Assembly: GCA_009869945.1 (NCBI GenBank)
Contig: WIXG01000318.1
Coordinates: forward strand, 1 to 64,000
Direction: 5' to 3'
DNA from: Mesaphorura yosii
Lineage: Eukaryota; Arthropoda; Collembola; Poduromorpha; Tullbergiidae
Length of the DNA: 64,000 bases
Shown here: positions 9,664 to 24,600 of the stretch, in pieces
Layout: every line of letters starts with the position of its first letter
Position numbering within the stretch: the stretch's first letter is position 1
Program-made: the position numbers and the translations under genes
Notes under the pieces: model-generated
What the model was told of the DNA's origin: nothing
Seen by the model: the letters and a program-made list of their open reading frames with translations, nothing else
Database searches by the model: none

Positions 9664-12600
9664 CTACGAAATACAAACAGAAACAGAACATCAATTCACG
9701 AACATTTCCTTCCACACGTAACGCGTATCGCAATGTTTGTACAACGATTAGCACATCGCCTTACTTGCTTGCTTGCGTAGCAAAGTAAGGTATTTATTTG
9801 AATTATCATAATTTCCTATTCCATGTGCGTCGCAGTCGCAAAATGCAATTATTGTTTGCCCATTCATTCTTAGTAGTTGACCCGGAATTTCGCGTGGGAC
9901 TTCAAGGAAAAGTGCAAAAATCTGCTCAGCACAGTAGCTGAATACGCATGCCGCATTTTCAAATGGACTTTCCCACCCGAAGCTTAAGTTCAAGGGCAAA
10001 TACGGCTTGAAACATTTCAAGTTTGCAGCTTCCTTGTCAAATCCCGGAACGTTAATCGAAAACAATAATGTTTTGCTATGGGAATGGCGAATACGCGAAA
10101 GGCTGATTCAGATTGAGGAAATCGAGCACTCGAGAGGAAATATAGCGCTAAATTCGTCTTGTGGCATCACGTCACGACAAAATTGCAATTGCAGATAATT
10201 AATTCGAAGAATTCCCGCCCTGGAACACATTTTTCGTTAATCTCCAGGGCAAAAATGGTTCCACAACGTGCGCTTGCATCCGCTCTATGTACCTCAGAGC
10301 TCGGCCCATTGTTTCGTAGTTCATGTCGGGCTTGTTCTTGTGAAGTCCCCAGAGCCTCGACACGGCTTTCGAGTCGACGAGTTTGAAGATGCCCTTCTCC
10401 CGGTTCGTCCACTTGATGTAGCGGGGGCAGTACTCCTTGTCCTGTAGTAGCTTCAGGAGAAATTCCCACAGATACGTCGTTGAGCCTACGGGCGTGCAAA
10501 GAAAAGAGAAAAAGGGGTCAGAGAAGCTCCAGCGCAGGGTGCGAAAGCGTGACGCGTCGATACCTTCGCGGCTCTTTCTCTTCATCGGCCCGTTGTCGAC
10601 GCCGCCCTTCGGCTTCCTGGTCTTCTTCTTCATGCGCTGAGGAAATCCGAGCTCTGCCAAGTAAAACTCTTCCATGGAGGAGCTGCTGGAGGGCGAGGTC
10701 GTGGCTGGCGTAGGGTGGATGACGGACGTCGGAATTGAGCCAGCGACGAGGGCGCCGAGGTGATGGTGGCCGTGGCCGAGCAACGGCGAAGACGGGGACG
10801 CTCCGACCCCACCCGACAGCCCGTTTCCGTTCACGTGTCCAAGACTCGGGTGGTGCGGGAATGTCGGCGTGGTTGGACTCGTCAAGTCACAATACTGCTG
10901 ATTTGACAGATTGGCAAACAAGAAGCTATCTGTAAGGACAAAAAGAAAACCAGACGCGGTGATTAAAATGCATCCATTCGTATATTCAATGAGGGATGAT
11001 TAATCTCGTCCCTCGCGTTATCAAACTGCCGAAAACGAAAACGTGAATCATGCTTTCATGCTTTGTATTTTGCCTTTGCATTTGCGTTCCTTTCTTTCTT
11101 TTTAAGCGATTAAGCGTTCACCGCAGGCGAGGCTTCCACCTGACACCATTTCTTAAATGAGCCGAGCCTCTTGCTTTTCTTCGCGCAACGCAGTAAAGGA
11201 AGAGAACAGGTGAGTCGTCGTCGGTTGGAGTTTTCATGTGGCCAGTGTTTCATTTCCCGTGAATAGTGAATAGTGCAGATGCATCGAATAAACGCATACG
11301 AAGGCGAAGACGTACCAGACACGAAGGAGACTCGACTCATCGTCCGCGTGCGTGCTTGCGTGTCTTTCTTTCTTTCTTTCCTCAACACAAAGCAAGACAC
11401 AAGAATTACCTGCCTGCCTGGCAGTGAGTTCAAGGGTGTTCATTTTCATCATTTTACGCCGTTCCGTCGTTTCATTTCATCCACCAACCATGTCAATGGT
11501 CACACTTGGGTGATGCAGTACGAATAAGAGTTAGTTAGAACCACTCCGGTAGAATAATAAAAAGTTTCCTACGCTGGCTGCCCAACAAAGCAGCAAAGGC
11601 AGACATCAGACAGCAGCCAAATTGCGTATGCAATCTCACTTCCATCTCAAACACAAACGCATTCCATCCTGCCTGCTTAATTTCTCGTGAAAACCAACAA
11701 CCTGTTGCTGTTGCCTCCTCAAAGTGCTTTGTGCTTTGCATGACATTGAAGATGGAAATTTCTGTTGCATGAGAAAAAGACAATCTGGAAACGAGCAAGC
11801 AGATTTGCTCAAACGGCAACGGCGAACGGCGCGTCGAGGGATTCTTCGTCTCCGGTGAGCGACTCCCAAACGGAAGAGCGAGCAGCGCGAGCGAGTAAAG
11901 AAGACACTCTGTTATTAAGACACTCATTTTATTCGTCTGTACACTGGCAGGAAGAGACAACAATAATAAATCGAGTCAGGTGCAACAATATCGCTGTCGT
12001 TGCCGTAATGATTCTGGTTTCCCTACACCAATTCTAGAATGAGGGTGATTTCTTTCTTCCTGTCAACCTGTTACACTACCTTGCCTCGCTTTTGTTTTCT
12101 ACGTACGCCGTTTCCGCACGCTAAATACGTTGCACCTTAAAACAGCGTTCAAAACAAAGGCTGACCCATTAACATCGATGCGATACACGTCTGCACGTGG
12201 CAAGCTAAAACGGCCGAGGCTGGCCCGGCCTGGCATTTTTCTAACAAGGCACTAATTTAAGTCGTGTAAAACGTCAACGTGAGGCTTCGTCGCAAGCTGC
12301 GATTGCGACCGCTTCATCTGCAGTCATTTTAGTTCCCACCATCAAGAAAAGCCCGGGCTCATTGTCTTTGCTACTGCCTGCACACCTTGCCAGCAGCAGC
12401 AGAGTGCAGAGTTTCTGAGTAGCGTCAAGAAAAGGCAGCGCAGCGCATCCTGACTTTAAATTTCAGGCTCGGACATTGTTCTCCTGGACGACGGAGGGCC
12501 GTTGGCGTTGCCATTGCGCGTTGGCGCAGAACGCCAGAGAAGAGGAAAAGAAGAATGGCAGGAAGTTGCATGTGAAAATGTGACTTGCGACTGCCCTGCG

Positions 12601-15600
12601 ACTCCAGCAGCCTAATAATTCTTATTATTTATTTCTCAACGTGTCCAGAAAGCTGCAATGCACTGCACGGGAGAGCCGCTTTACAAAAATCCCATTATTT
12701 TTTAATTTTATCCTTCCAACATTATCATTATTATACTACTCCAGAAAACTAATTTTCTCACAATGTCTGCCCGTCTCGGCTGTGCACTCACTCGCGTGGA
12801 AATTCATTGCGCAAGGGAAGGAAGTCAAGAAACTAGAAAAGCTTGGGTGTGTTTTGTGTTTCACTCAAAAGTAGAATCAGAACTAGAAGCGGGCAGATGC
12901 TGACTCGTGAGAGGGTAAAAATAAAAAATCTGAGAAGAATTAAGCTTTATGAAAATGAATGTTCATAAAATAAATTATGTATTGCGAATCAATTTTGTCT
13001 TTCTGGTTTCTCACTCTTCTCAAATTATAACAATTATAATTTTATGCATTCCTCATAAAAAATTTAAAAAATCGTGCGGGGTCTGTCGCTTTCAGAAATT
13101 TGCATAAGACAATGTTTTGTGCAGAGTGTGGAATTTTTTCCTGGCTGTTATTGTATGCAGTACGGGCGAATAAGCGGGCAATAAAATATGTTATTCACCG
13201 CACATTCGTCGCAAGGGTTAACGACGGTGAGATTGTCGCGCGTTGTTTTCCGAGCGTCGTCACAAACGAGATCGAGTTATGGAGTTTGACAATTCAGTTA
13301 TTCAAATACGAGAGCAAAGCAACAAGATTTAAGAGGGAAAGGAAAGCAAAGTATGTGCGAAAGGAAAAAAATAATTTGGATGGGAAGAATTGGAATTTTT
13401 TATCGAAATGTGTGTCACCCTGATTAACATAATTTTTTCCAGTCCGTGCACGGTGCCTGACTGACTTGCCCCCTATGCTGCACGGAATGAAAGACTGCGA
13501 GAAAAAAATTGATTCAAGTAAAAAAAACTTCGACGTTGACAATGTTTTATTGTGCGGAATATTTAGGGCGAAATGCATATGTGTAACACATTTCTCAAAA
13601 CAATTTCGTGTTTCGCTTCTCAAGCCAGCTTTGCTCTGATCAATCTGCTGAATAACAACGGCAATTTATTCAGTTCCGCATGAATATGAATGGAGAGCTC
13701 CGCCGCTTTCTTTCGGCGTGGAGACCGAAAAGACGGAAGGAAGTCGGTGGGTCGGTCGAAGAAGGGAAGAGCAGCGGATGTTAATTCATGCAGCATTCGT
13801 GCATATGATTACGTCTCACGTCGAATGAGAAAAAGTCAATTGCAGCGCAGCGCAGCGGCCTCAACTTCAGCTTCAAACAGCGAATACAAAGATAAAAAAT
13901 TCTTCTGCATAAAAAATGCCGCTGAGAAAAGGCAGGAGGGTTTTTTACCGAGACTTTTGACACAAAGGAAAGGTGACGTTTAGCTCAACCCGTTTTTTTC
14001 TCGGCAATGCTCTTCCACTCAATTGGCTCTTTCTCTCCACAACTATTTTCATTTAAATCAATCTGTGTATGGAACTTTGCATGATCAAATTCATTAACAG
14101 AGCTTAACAGAGCCGAAACCGTACAGAAAAGCAAAAGCAGCATTGAAACATTGTAGCAGCCGCAGTCGCGGGACAGAAACCATGGCGAAAGGGTGAAAGA
14201 CTGATTTTTTCGCAGGGCGAAGAAGAGCGGAGGAATTTGCATAATAATGCCAGTCGAGGCTACGGAAAGGGAAAATATTAATAACAATCTTACGAGCACG
14301 AGTGAAGGTGAGTCATTTACGAAAATCGAAATATTTCGCTGCGCATGAAAAAAGAACATTTAAAAATTTATCTCTCGCAATTGCAATGCAATTCTTCTTT
14401 TGTGCCTGTCTTTTTTATGCTGCGGCTGCCTTGTCTAAGTGCAGTTCTCGCATAGCACTCGGCTTATTTGTACGAAGCAAATGGGCAAAACAATCCTTGT
14501 ATTCTCGTACCATATTTGAATTATGCAGAAAAAATGGTGCAATTGGGATTGAATTCATAAAAGGAAAGGGAAGTTACGAAACGACGCGACGAAGCAGCTC
14601 GCACAATGTTCGGACAGAATCGAGCCCGTCATGCATTGCGAATGTAAACACAATGCGAGTCTGAAATTAGAATGAGAAAGAGAAATGACGTAAAAAACTG
14701 CGTACGCATACGTGTAAGGCAGTATATTTATTAAGAGGAGATTAGCCATCGAACATCAAACGCAGCAGCGTACAAAAAGATCAACCGAAGCCTCGCCTCG
14801 CCTGCATTGTATGCACATTTCGCTTGCTAAATCAGTCTCACCTTTACAACAAAAATAATAAACTTCAAGTGCGGAAGGTCACAGGCCACTTTTTTCCCGT
14901 CTCAACGCGCCGCCGCCTGTTTTTTCAGGTTTTTCAAAACATCACACCGACAAAATTGCCAGAGGAATTACCAATTCTTGCTTCAAGCTCTACTCTTCCA
15001 GAGAAGAGAAGTCTGAAGTCTGAAACAATGTGCAGGCGATGCGATCCCAAGAAATACGTGCAAAATGCTATGAAATAAATGATAAATGATGTATGGTAAT
15101 GAGCAACCACTTTTGTTGAGCACCAGCACGGGCGTTGTTGCTGAATTGTTTTTGCTGTCTTGATTCTTGAGAAAACCCTGCCGACTACGCAACGAAAGAC
15201 TGGAACCTGCCCTGCCTAGCAACAGCAGCAGCAGCAGATCAACAATTTGCATATTTGGTAAGGTTGCAAGCCAAAAGACAAAAACGCTGAGTTCCGCCTG
15301 TCTGCTCGCTGTTTCTCTCGATAATTGCAGGAATCTGCTTATAAGGAGTGCTGGAAAATTATTGTAGAAGATTAGTGCTCAACAAAATGCATGCAGGCGT
15401 AGCATTTTTGTTTTCACGCTGATACTGATTTTTGCATCCCGTGAATTTGCATTTGCACTTGCAATTTCTTCTTGAGCTAAGTAATTTTGCCTCGAGACAC
15501 GCGTGGCGTGGTGGATGATCCGTATCAGCAGTGATAAATCATAAAGTGAATTACGAGTCCGTTTAAGGTGGCAAGGCAACAATCGCAGCAATACAAATTA

Positions 15601-18600
15601 CGTGGCGCGCGATTGAGAAAGACCAATGCTGAATCTTACGTTATAAGGCGATGCAATCAGATTGTGCAAAGCCAGAGCCAAACGCAAACGCCTGCAATGC
15701 TCAATGCTGTAATGAATCGAATTGCCATTTGCAAAATCTCTTTCCATTATAAATTTGCCAAAACCCCAAAAGCAGCAAAAGCAAAGGTAAAAAGTAAGAA
15801 GAAGGTTGCGTCATTTTGCGGGTTGCGCGTCGAGCTTTTTTTCAAAGGCACCTTGACTTCCAAACAACACAGCCAAATGCAGCGCAGTGATAATGAGCAA
15901 TGCTGCAACAACAAGGCAAGACGCAACGCAACAGGCTGTCTGCAAAAAAGTGAACGTGAATGTTGTTGTTGGCATGGCAGGACACAGGTAAATGCAATTT
16001 GCAGAGACGCTGGCTGATTTGGCATTTGACGAGGCGAGACAATTGTCGCAAGCACAAAGTAGCAGCACGGCATCTTACTGCCGTGCTGCTACTTTGCCAT
16101 TAATTACAATCAAGGAGCAAGCTTTCCGATGCGGGACAATTCAGAATTCCGAAATGCTGCCGCTGCTCTGTAATAAGTAATAATCAGGTGTACAATAGGC
16201 CTGTCCTGGCTGCTTTGTGTCTCACAGAAAGGAAGACGGTCGGCCGTAATGAAGTCGTCGTTCCTCGTGATCTCTCTGTCCTTGATGTGGTCAGTAACTC
16301 GAGTCCACGAATCCAGCCACAAACTCTTTGCGAGCACAAAAACTAATTTTTTATTCGCTTTTATTCGCTCTGAGAATCTTTGGAATCAGATTCACAAAGG
16401 AAGAGACTTCGCGTCGCGTCGAGTATAACGAGTTTGCCATATCATTATCTCAGCAACATTGTGGTTGGTGCTCTTTTCTGAGACCCGCACGGTCTCTGTC
16501 TGCATCTTTTTTGTGCTCTTCGAGCCCAAGCAGTCTGCCATTCACGAGAATGAGAATGCAATCAAGTCTTGCAAAATCGATTTCTATTTTAAGGATCGGA
16601 GTTAATTCTCACCCTGACAAATGGCGACGAGTGCATTTACACATTTGAAATTGAAATTATCCCCGTTTGACAAATTTGAAATTTGACATTCTCGCGATGG
16701 GCAATAAATTGTGTGCATTGCGCGGTCGCGGCGCACGCTGCAATTCAAAAAGCTTCATATTTCATTTTCCAAGACGACAAAATGCGAGTGCGCCGGTTTC
16801 GTAACCGGATTTAAGAATTTTTCTTCCTTTCACCATCGTTCTTTGTAAGCAGTAAGCAAGCAGAGTTGTGCACTCAACTGGTGATTATGACTTAAAACCA
16901 GATAGCGTGTAATGCAATGCAATAACGATTGCATTCGAGCATGAGCGACAGGAAGTCTTCATTTGGCAATTTGCCATTTTACACCGTGGCATTTCCTCTT
17001 GCAAGACTCCAGACGAAGTCTGCACGCTCGCTCGCTGCGTGCTCGTTACAAATCGACAGCGGATTCATTCGCCGAAATTCTTTCTCGTTTCTCGTATTTG
17101 AAGATAAGTAATTATAGCCTCGCTCGAAGTACGCAGTAATTGCTAATTGCGTAATTATGTTTACGGCCAGCCCAGCCAAGCCGGATTGAGATCGACGAGA
17201 CCAATTTAACCAATTTGTAAGTTCAAAGTTAAAAATAGGCCGCATGCACAATTCGTACGTGGATCTCGTGTAATGAAAGAAGGCGAGCAAATTCGACATT
17301 CGAGAGACACAAGCAAGAAAAGCGAGGAGGTAAAGAAAGGGAAATCCTAATTGGATGATGGGGCACGAATCAGGTCAATCATGAAAAGAACGAACTGAAG
17401 TTAATCAATTCCCCGTAGTAAAACATAGCGCAGTTCGGCATCGACATCGACATCGACAGCGACTCGGATTTCAATGAAATTTCATACCCGAGCTAACGAA
17501 AAGGAACTTATGCGCCTCCACGTGCGTTTCAGGATGGAATAATTATGCCGGGATATTAATACATGCGCACAAGGACACTGACTGTTTGCTATTTTTTGTA
17601 CACATGCTTGAACACACAATACACAATGATTATGAATATTTTTATCAATATGGCAAACGGGAAATGGCAAATGGCAATTAGAATGGAAACATATTCTGGA
17701 TTCTGTTTCTGCATTTCTCCTTTCAGAAGCGAATGCGAAATAATCCTTCGTTTCCACGGCAAATACGTACAATTATTTTTAGTTCCAGTAGCAGTAGCAA
17801 TTTAGCAATTGATCGTTGTCGCTCATGAAAAACTATGCAAAAAAGCAGCATGAGCTCATAAGCAATGGCTCTGTGATGCTATAACCATGCAAATCTGCCA
17901 AACACAAATTTCACGCTTGACGCTTTTGTGACACGTCGCGTTTTTATTTGCAAAAAAGGAAGTTACTCAAGCTGTGATGTGATGACTCACTCGCTTGTTA
18001 CATTACACTCAATTGCAAATTGCAGTAAAGCGAGACACATTTCTGGTGATTTCATAAAAATAGCACAGACTAATGCTAATGTGCTATATAAAGTCTCAAG
18101 ATGTCGTCTACTCGTGTGCTCGTGTGGATTTTCTGCGAATTATGCCCAGCATAATTATTGTTTTGTTATTGTGAAGGATGAACGATGAATTCTCGCTAAT
18201 GAGTTCAGTGGTAGTAGGAAATTCGAAACTACACAACCACTTCGTATTTCCCCAATTACAATCACACGCGCGAGCCTTTGCTGGAGGCTGTCAGTTTGTT
18301 GCTTATGAGAATGACTGCGAATGCAAATATGCTCGTGGCTTATAGGTTCGAAATGATGTTTAGCATTGCCTCATCATCATCTCGAATCTACTGCGTCTCA
18401 TTCATGCTGCTCCTGCTTCTGCTCCGAGTCCGCGTCAGCGCATTCACATTCACAGCGCAGAAGAGGTTCGTCGACTCTTTGACTTTGAGCGTCGAGAGAA
18501 AGGTCGGGAGTGCAGAAACACCAAAGCCACCACCAACACCAACTTTATTATTACATTATAATATTAAATCTGGCAGGCAGGGAGACATCAGAAAAATTCT

Positions 18601-21600
18601 GAGCAAAAAAAGTTGTAAGACGCTGACTACAAATCAGAGCGCCGCGCTCGTGCTTACAGAGAAGGCATTCATGGAGGGAGAGCAGAAAACGCAAAGCGCA
18701 CGGCTCGGACGGAGAAGACATTAAAATGTTAATGGATGCTCGCCCAACCAGGTGATCGCGTAGGCAGCAATTAGCAATTTGCAGGATGCCCGCACGATGA
18801 ATATTGAATATTTATGGGCACGGGACAAAAGCGGCCGGCCAACCTGCCTGCGAAAGCACGGCACGGCAGCACAGGTCGTCTATTTTTGCGTATTGCGAAT
18901 TGTGAACGGTTATATAATTCGGCGTTTCCTCTTACGCCTTACGAAAAAACTGTAAACACAATTCACATTTTGTACGTATTTGCATACTTTGGAAATGCGA
19001 AATGCGGTCCGCACAGTGCAGTGCCAGCTGGAACTTTAGTTTGCATTCAAATACCATTGCATTTGCATGTAAATAGTCCGTATCCCGATTACCATTACTT
19101 GCTTGATTTGCCCGTGCTCATATTCTTGACTCGTGATGCCTGTCACTTGCGAAAAAGTCACGCCAGGTTAATTGCTCGCCAGGATGCGCTGCGCTGGGAA
19201 CTGGCGGCTGTTTGTATTGCAAATTTGCAATTTACAATTTGCAAATTACAGCGAGAGCGTTACTATGCTACGACAGTGTATTGCAGTGCGGATAGAGTGC
19301 CGTGAATGAACTAGCGCCGTGCCGTGCTGTGCCGTAAAGATAAATTTATCTTTTCCTATTAAAATGTTTCAGCGGCGAAAGGAGAGACCTTGACATTGAC
19401 ATTGAAGTCACCACGCCACCGGCAGAGATATAGCCATAATAGAGACTATGTAAACTTGCCATTGCCTTGCCATTATTTGCATCTGTAGCGACGACGCAGA
19501 TTGTAGAAGCTTGCTTGCTGCTCGCTCGTTCGCTCGCGCTGTGGGTGATGCGAGGTGATGTGATGATGATGAGACAGGACGGCTGCTAGCTCGCTGAACG
19601 CAGGAGAATGAATCAAAGCCTGAGCGAACGATTGAAACATGTTGTGCGCATCACATTTTTATATTTTATACTTTTCCATCATCAGCATCAGTCGCGAATA
19701 CGCCAGATTTATCTCGCGGAATTACTTTTTTTTCTACTTTTGACGTACTTCTTCTTTACTCCACTTTACTGTACGGTAACAACTTTGGAACTCGAAACTC
19801 AATCTCAAGCATAAATTATGTCAGACCGACTCTAAGTCCCGAGAGGACTAACATCCGTCTTGATGCCAGCAAAAGCAACAGCAAATTACTCAATCGATCC
19901 GCCATGCTGTGTATATCAACAGTGAACCTGACCTTTGAGGCCTCGCCTTGTCGGCGCGGCGAAATGGAAACGTAAAAGTAAAAGACATGTGAGCGGAGCT
20001 GCGGCAGATTGTGCAATCTCTCCTCTGACATTGAATCCGCGCTGGGAGGAATGACTTTTTTCTAGGTCTTCCAATTCTAATTTCGTACGAATCGCTATTT
20101 AATAATGCTACACATCTTTCATACTTTTCTCATTGAGTCACAGTCCAAGTTCAGTCAGTCAATTGACATCTTTCGCAGCGCAGGCTGACTTCGTACGGCT
20201 GCTATCTCAAGTTTAATTAAACTTCATGCACAGTATCTAAACGACGAGGGATGATTGATAAAAATTTGCATATTTAGTATAATGATATCTCGCATAACAG
20301 TAAACTTCTGAATCCCCACTTTCCACGTAAATCGGTATCGACCCAATGCTTCATTGTGGAAAATATCGCTCAGTTTGGATAAGTCCCTTGTGGCAGTAAC
20401 GAGTTCAGTAACTTGGATCCTGAATTTCTTGAGAGGCATTTCAGATCTTAAGCATCGGTGGGAAAAGTGTGTTAGAGTCCAGGGATCATATGTGGAAAAA
20501 TAGGGCTATTAAATGTACCGCATGCGAAAGTTACGTAAAATAAAGTAATACAACATTCTTATCAATCATCCCTCGTACGTACTCAAGCGTAGCAGATGCC
20601 AGACGGATGGAATCCACGGCGTTCTGCAATCTGCCATGTGCCGGCCACATGCGAAGTTGCAAAATCGTTCATAAATTCGCGAATCGTGATTCGCAGAAAA
20701 TGTACGTTGACTGTTTGCTATTTTGATGCGCGAATCGAAGCATTGAATCAACACGAATCACGCCGTAAGAATATGTGCGGATCCAAAACACAAATTTCGC
20801 GAGTTTCCTAAACTGAAGCCAATCCTCGTGACTCCAAGCCACATTTTGGCAGGCAATTTTATGTAATCTTTTTATGAGCGTTGCACTTGTGTACAGTACC
20901 GCGAGATTCTGCCAAGAAAAATATAAAATTTCCTGCTGGAACGCCACAGCACATCACGGCCGAGACCGTGCTATTAACCTTTTGCGGACCATTCATTATT
21001 GGCATTGTCGATGTTTACACCAGCACGAGTGTCTTGTCTTGGTGACTTGACCTTGGATAAGAAAAGAAGGCGAAGGCTTGGCTTGGCTAGGCGTACCATT
21101 TCAAAAATCCAGCCAACGCTGAGCCAGCTTGCACACCCATGAAATCCCTGCACGAATTCCTCTGAGCTGATTATGTTTTTCGTTTTCCATAATGTTATTG
21201 AATGGCAAGTGTTTTGGCGTCATATTGTGATTTATTTATTTCGCAAGCATGCCGTGCCGTGTCGTGTCCTTATCTCTGCTATCATTCATCGGCCATCAGG
21301 ACCAAAATCGTGAAATTTGCAATTTACAATTTCTGAAGTGAATCCGCGCTCAGGCCAGTTTGCACTCCACTTCAGACGTCAGTAAACAATAGCAAAAGTA
21401 AAAGGATGGGCGTTCGTGCCCGTCCATTCTTGGAGGAGATGTAGAAATTGAAATTATGGACGAAGAATGCGCAAACTCTCAAACAAAGTGCGATAAATGT
21501 TTATGAAGCAATAAACTAGGAAGAAATGGAAAAGTAAGAATTTCAAATGCTATCGAACTGTTGTTTGCTGTTCTGTTGCGTGGGATCGCATTTTAAATCA

Positions 21601-24600
21601 CACTATTTTTACATTTACAATTTTACGCTTGGTGTCTTCTCGTAAAACCAAAACAATTGAGCGCCCGTGATATATATGCATGTGCAATCTATGAATGAAG
21701 AATGGCAAACTTTCTAGCTGACTGGTCGCGGAATTACGAAACAAATTAGAATACATAGATAACAACAGGCAGAGTTCAAATGAGCAGCAGCGATCTTGTT
21801 GACCTCTCGATAAAGGAAAGGGTTTCTCATAAAATCTTGCCTTGCCATTGTCATCAGCACGGTGTTGAGTCATATCGTCAAATCATATTGCCATATGTGA
21901 GTGTTGCACAAAAGAAGATATTTCAAGACATTTCTTACACTTTACATTGAAATTGCACGGTTCAGAAAATCGAGCATAAAAATCGTGAGCTGCGCCGTTT
22001 ACGGTGTAAAAGAACAACAGCAACAGCGGATGGGCTGAATGTTGTGGCAATGCGTTTGTCTGTGACGACGGCGCAACACAAGAAGAATTCTGATTGGTAC
22101 ATCCAACTGAAAGGAAATTCTTGTCCTCTTCACATCCTTTGCCTGCCTGCCTGCGCGAATTTTTTATGCTCCTGCTGCCAGCGTCAAGCGTCTTGCTGCC
22201 TGCTGGCACCGTAATTCGTAATGAAGGGAAATATCAGGATTACGTCGTTCATTTTATATTACTGACATACTGCAAAAGCAAAGCCTTCACTCTCGCTCGC
22301 ATTATGCATGCCTCCTTCATTCACTCTCATCTGCAGCCTTCTCAAGAAATTACCACACAAACATTCACACGCGAAAAAACTCGACACGACTGAACTCGAC
22401 GTTAGCCTTGAAGAAGGCGGTTGACCCACCAAGCAAGAAACAGAAACACCACTCACTTTTTTACTCTCGGCCCATGTAAAGCATTCTGCATTCTACATGC
22501 TGCTCAAAGTATTGCCAAACTTATTTACCTTTCGAACACAATTGGCAATTCGCAAATTACAATTATTATTTGTATTTGCTTTTACAGTCTCACCACAACA
22601 ACAATACGTATTAATGAGTAAATGCAAATAAACGAGAATGTCTGTCACAAAAATATGCCTTCGGATCTCAATCGCAGGCAGAGAACAATATCGGGCGTCA
22701 AAATCATCAGTCACGGGCCCGCACCACAAATGCCAAGCCAGACATTTCGATTTTATGCAAAGTTCGATTAAAACTCACAGCACAGCAATTTGCGGTAAAC
22801 GCTTCTCCATGCTTCCATATCTGTGAGTATTTTGTGAGTACGCTAATTACAAAATTACAATCGGGGAAGACGCGGCGGGTGGCCAGACCAGGCCGCCTGG
22901 TGAAACCAATCAATTTGCATGTGAAATGGCACAAATTTAGACTCGAAATCATTCAAAACTCAAGCACGCCTAACTCAAGCTTCATTATTTAATAAATGAG
23001 TAGCAAATATTTTATGGACGACTACACACAATGAATGCATTGGTCAACAATGAGTTGGCTTGACGTGGCGTGTTTTGGCCAGCCAACATTCGTTACGCAA
23101 TGGCAATATTGGGAACTCGTAATTATATTCTGGTTTTTAATCACGGTGAGTATGAAATGAAAAGTGAGCGAAACACCTTGAACTTTATGCAGAGTGCAAA
23201 TGACTTTTAACTTTCTTGGCACCTCGCTCGCATTCTCGCGTGCATGCTTGCAGTTGACTCTTCTGCGGTGCGTTGGTGTGTGTTTGTTTGTTTGTGGTGA
23301 CTTGGGCATTGGTTTGTATTTTCTCACCTCAAATTAACATTAAATCACACAAACACACACGTCGTGACTCGTGATGGGATCATCAAAGAATGCCTGAATG
23401 ACTGACGGACAGACGACGCTGGGAAATCTGTCTTTTTACCTTCAACTAAACTTTAACCTCTGCACTGCACTGTACTGCTTGCAGTTTACGGACTTCGGGA
23501 TCAATTGGATCAACTCACGCGATAAAAATAGAGAAAATAGCCCAGAATGGCGATGGCGCGGGAAGGTTAGGCTTTTGCCTCTTTTGCCGTACGGTTTCTG
23601 CATTCATTCATTAATCTGCAAGCAGCCTAGACCTAGACTAGACCTTCCCAGGCAAGCTTCCAGTTTCATTATACGGCACAGCTTCAATGTCATATCAAAG
23701 GCTTTCAGGTCGGCACGGCGGTCCTAACAATTATCCAGAATTTTCATATATGAAAATATGACTCTACATTTAAATACGCAGCAGTGCTGGTGCTGCTGCT
23801 CCACGAAATTGGTTCTCTTCACATCTGCCCTGTTCACGTTGCGTTGCGTCATTACAATAGCGTTCAAAGTTTAACCTTCGACAATGGAGATAAATAATAG
23901 GAACGGGTTGCATTACAAGATATAACAAGGCAATGAGGCAATCACCATCATTACCGAGCACAGCAGAAGTGAAACTGGAGCAGGCGTCCGCCGTCTCCTG
24001 ACTGCTGGTCAGATGCGATTGCGTATTGCGTAGAAATTGGGAAAATGAGCCATGCCTTTGTGAGGAAAACAAAGAGGAAGGCAAAGGCAGGAACCAAACA
24101 TTGGGAATCGGGATTTTGATATGCGACACGTAACACGGAAACGAAAGGTTGGGAAAAGAGTTAAGAATGACGAAATAATAACATCCGACGGCGACGCGTG
24201 CGCGTGCACGTACGGAAGTTGTTTTGAAGCCGTAGCTGTAGCTCACCTAACCCTCATCTCATCATGTGTTAATAAATATATTATTATCTCGCAAAATAAT
24301 CATAATCGTTGTCGCACTCATTCATTCTCTGACCCAACATGACAAGGGCCAAGCTGCCAAGGGTCTCGATCATTGGCGTACTCGAACCGAATAACATAAC
24401 GCACGTTTGAGAGCACTTCAAAAGTCTCAAGCCGTTGCGTTGCGAGTTCCCCCTGTACTCTCGTCCTCTTGCACGGAAAAATTGTGTGCAGACACGACGT
24501 GAACTCAAGTTTCTAGTCAAAACCGCAGCGGCAGAGTCCGAATCAACCTCAGAAATTATAAAAATTAAGGACAAAGACACTTCCTAAACATTTAACTTCA

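Noticed and set aside
10199-10292. Open frame continuing past the ETS exon toward IERMQAHVV
   Set aside because: This is intron read-through. The donor at 10292 and the exon at 9663-9555 restore the canonical ETS domain end.
10486-10563. 26 extra residues between the basic region and the ETS domain
   Set aside because: A 78-bp intron with good GT and AG sites that happens to be open in frame; its removal restores the conserved SREGSTTYLW junction.
18207-18240. Imperfect hairpin GTGGTAGTAG...CTACACAACCAC
   Set aside because: Needs gaps to pair; not better than expected by chance in this repetitive DNA.
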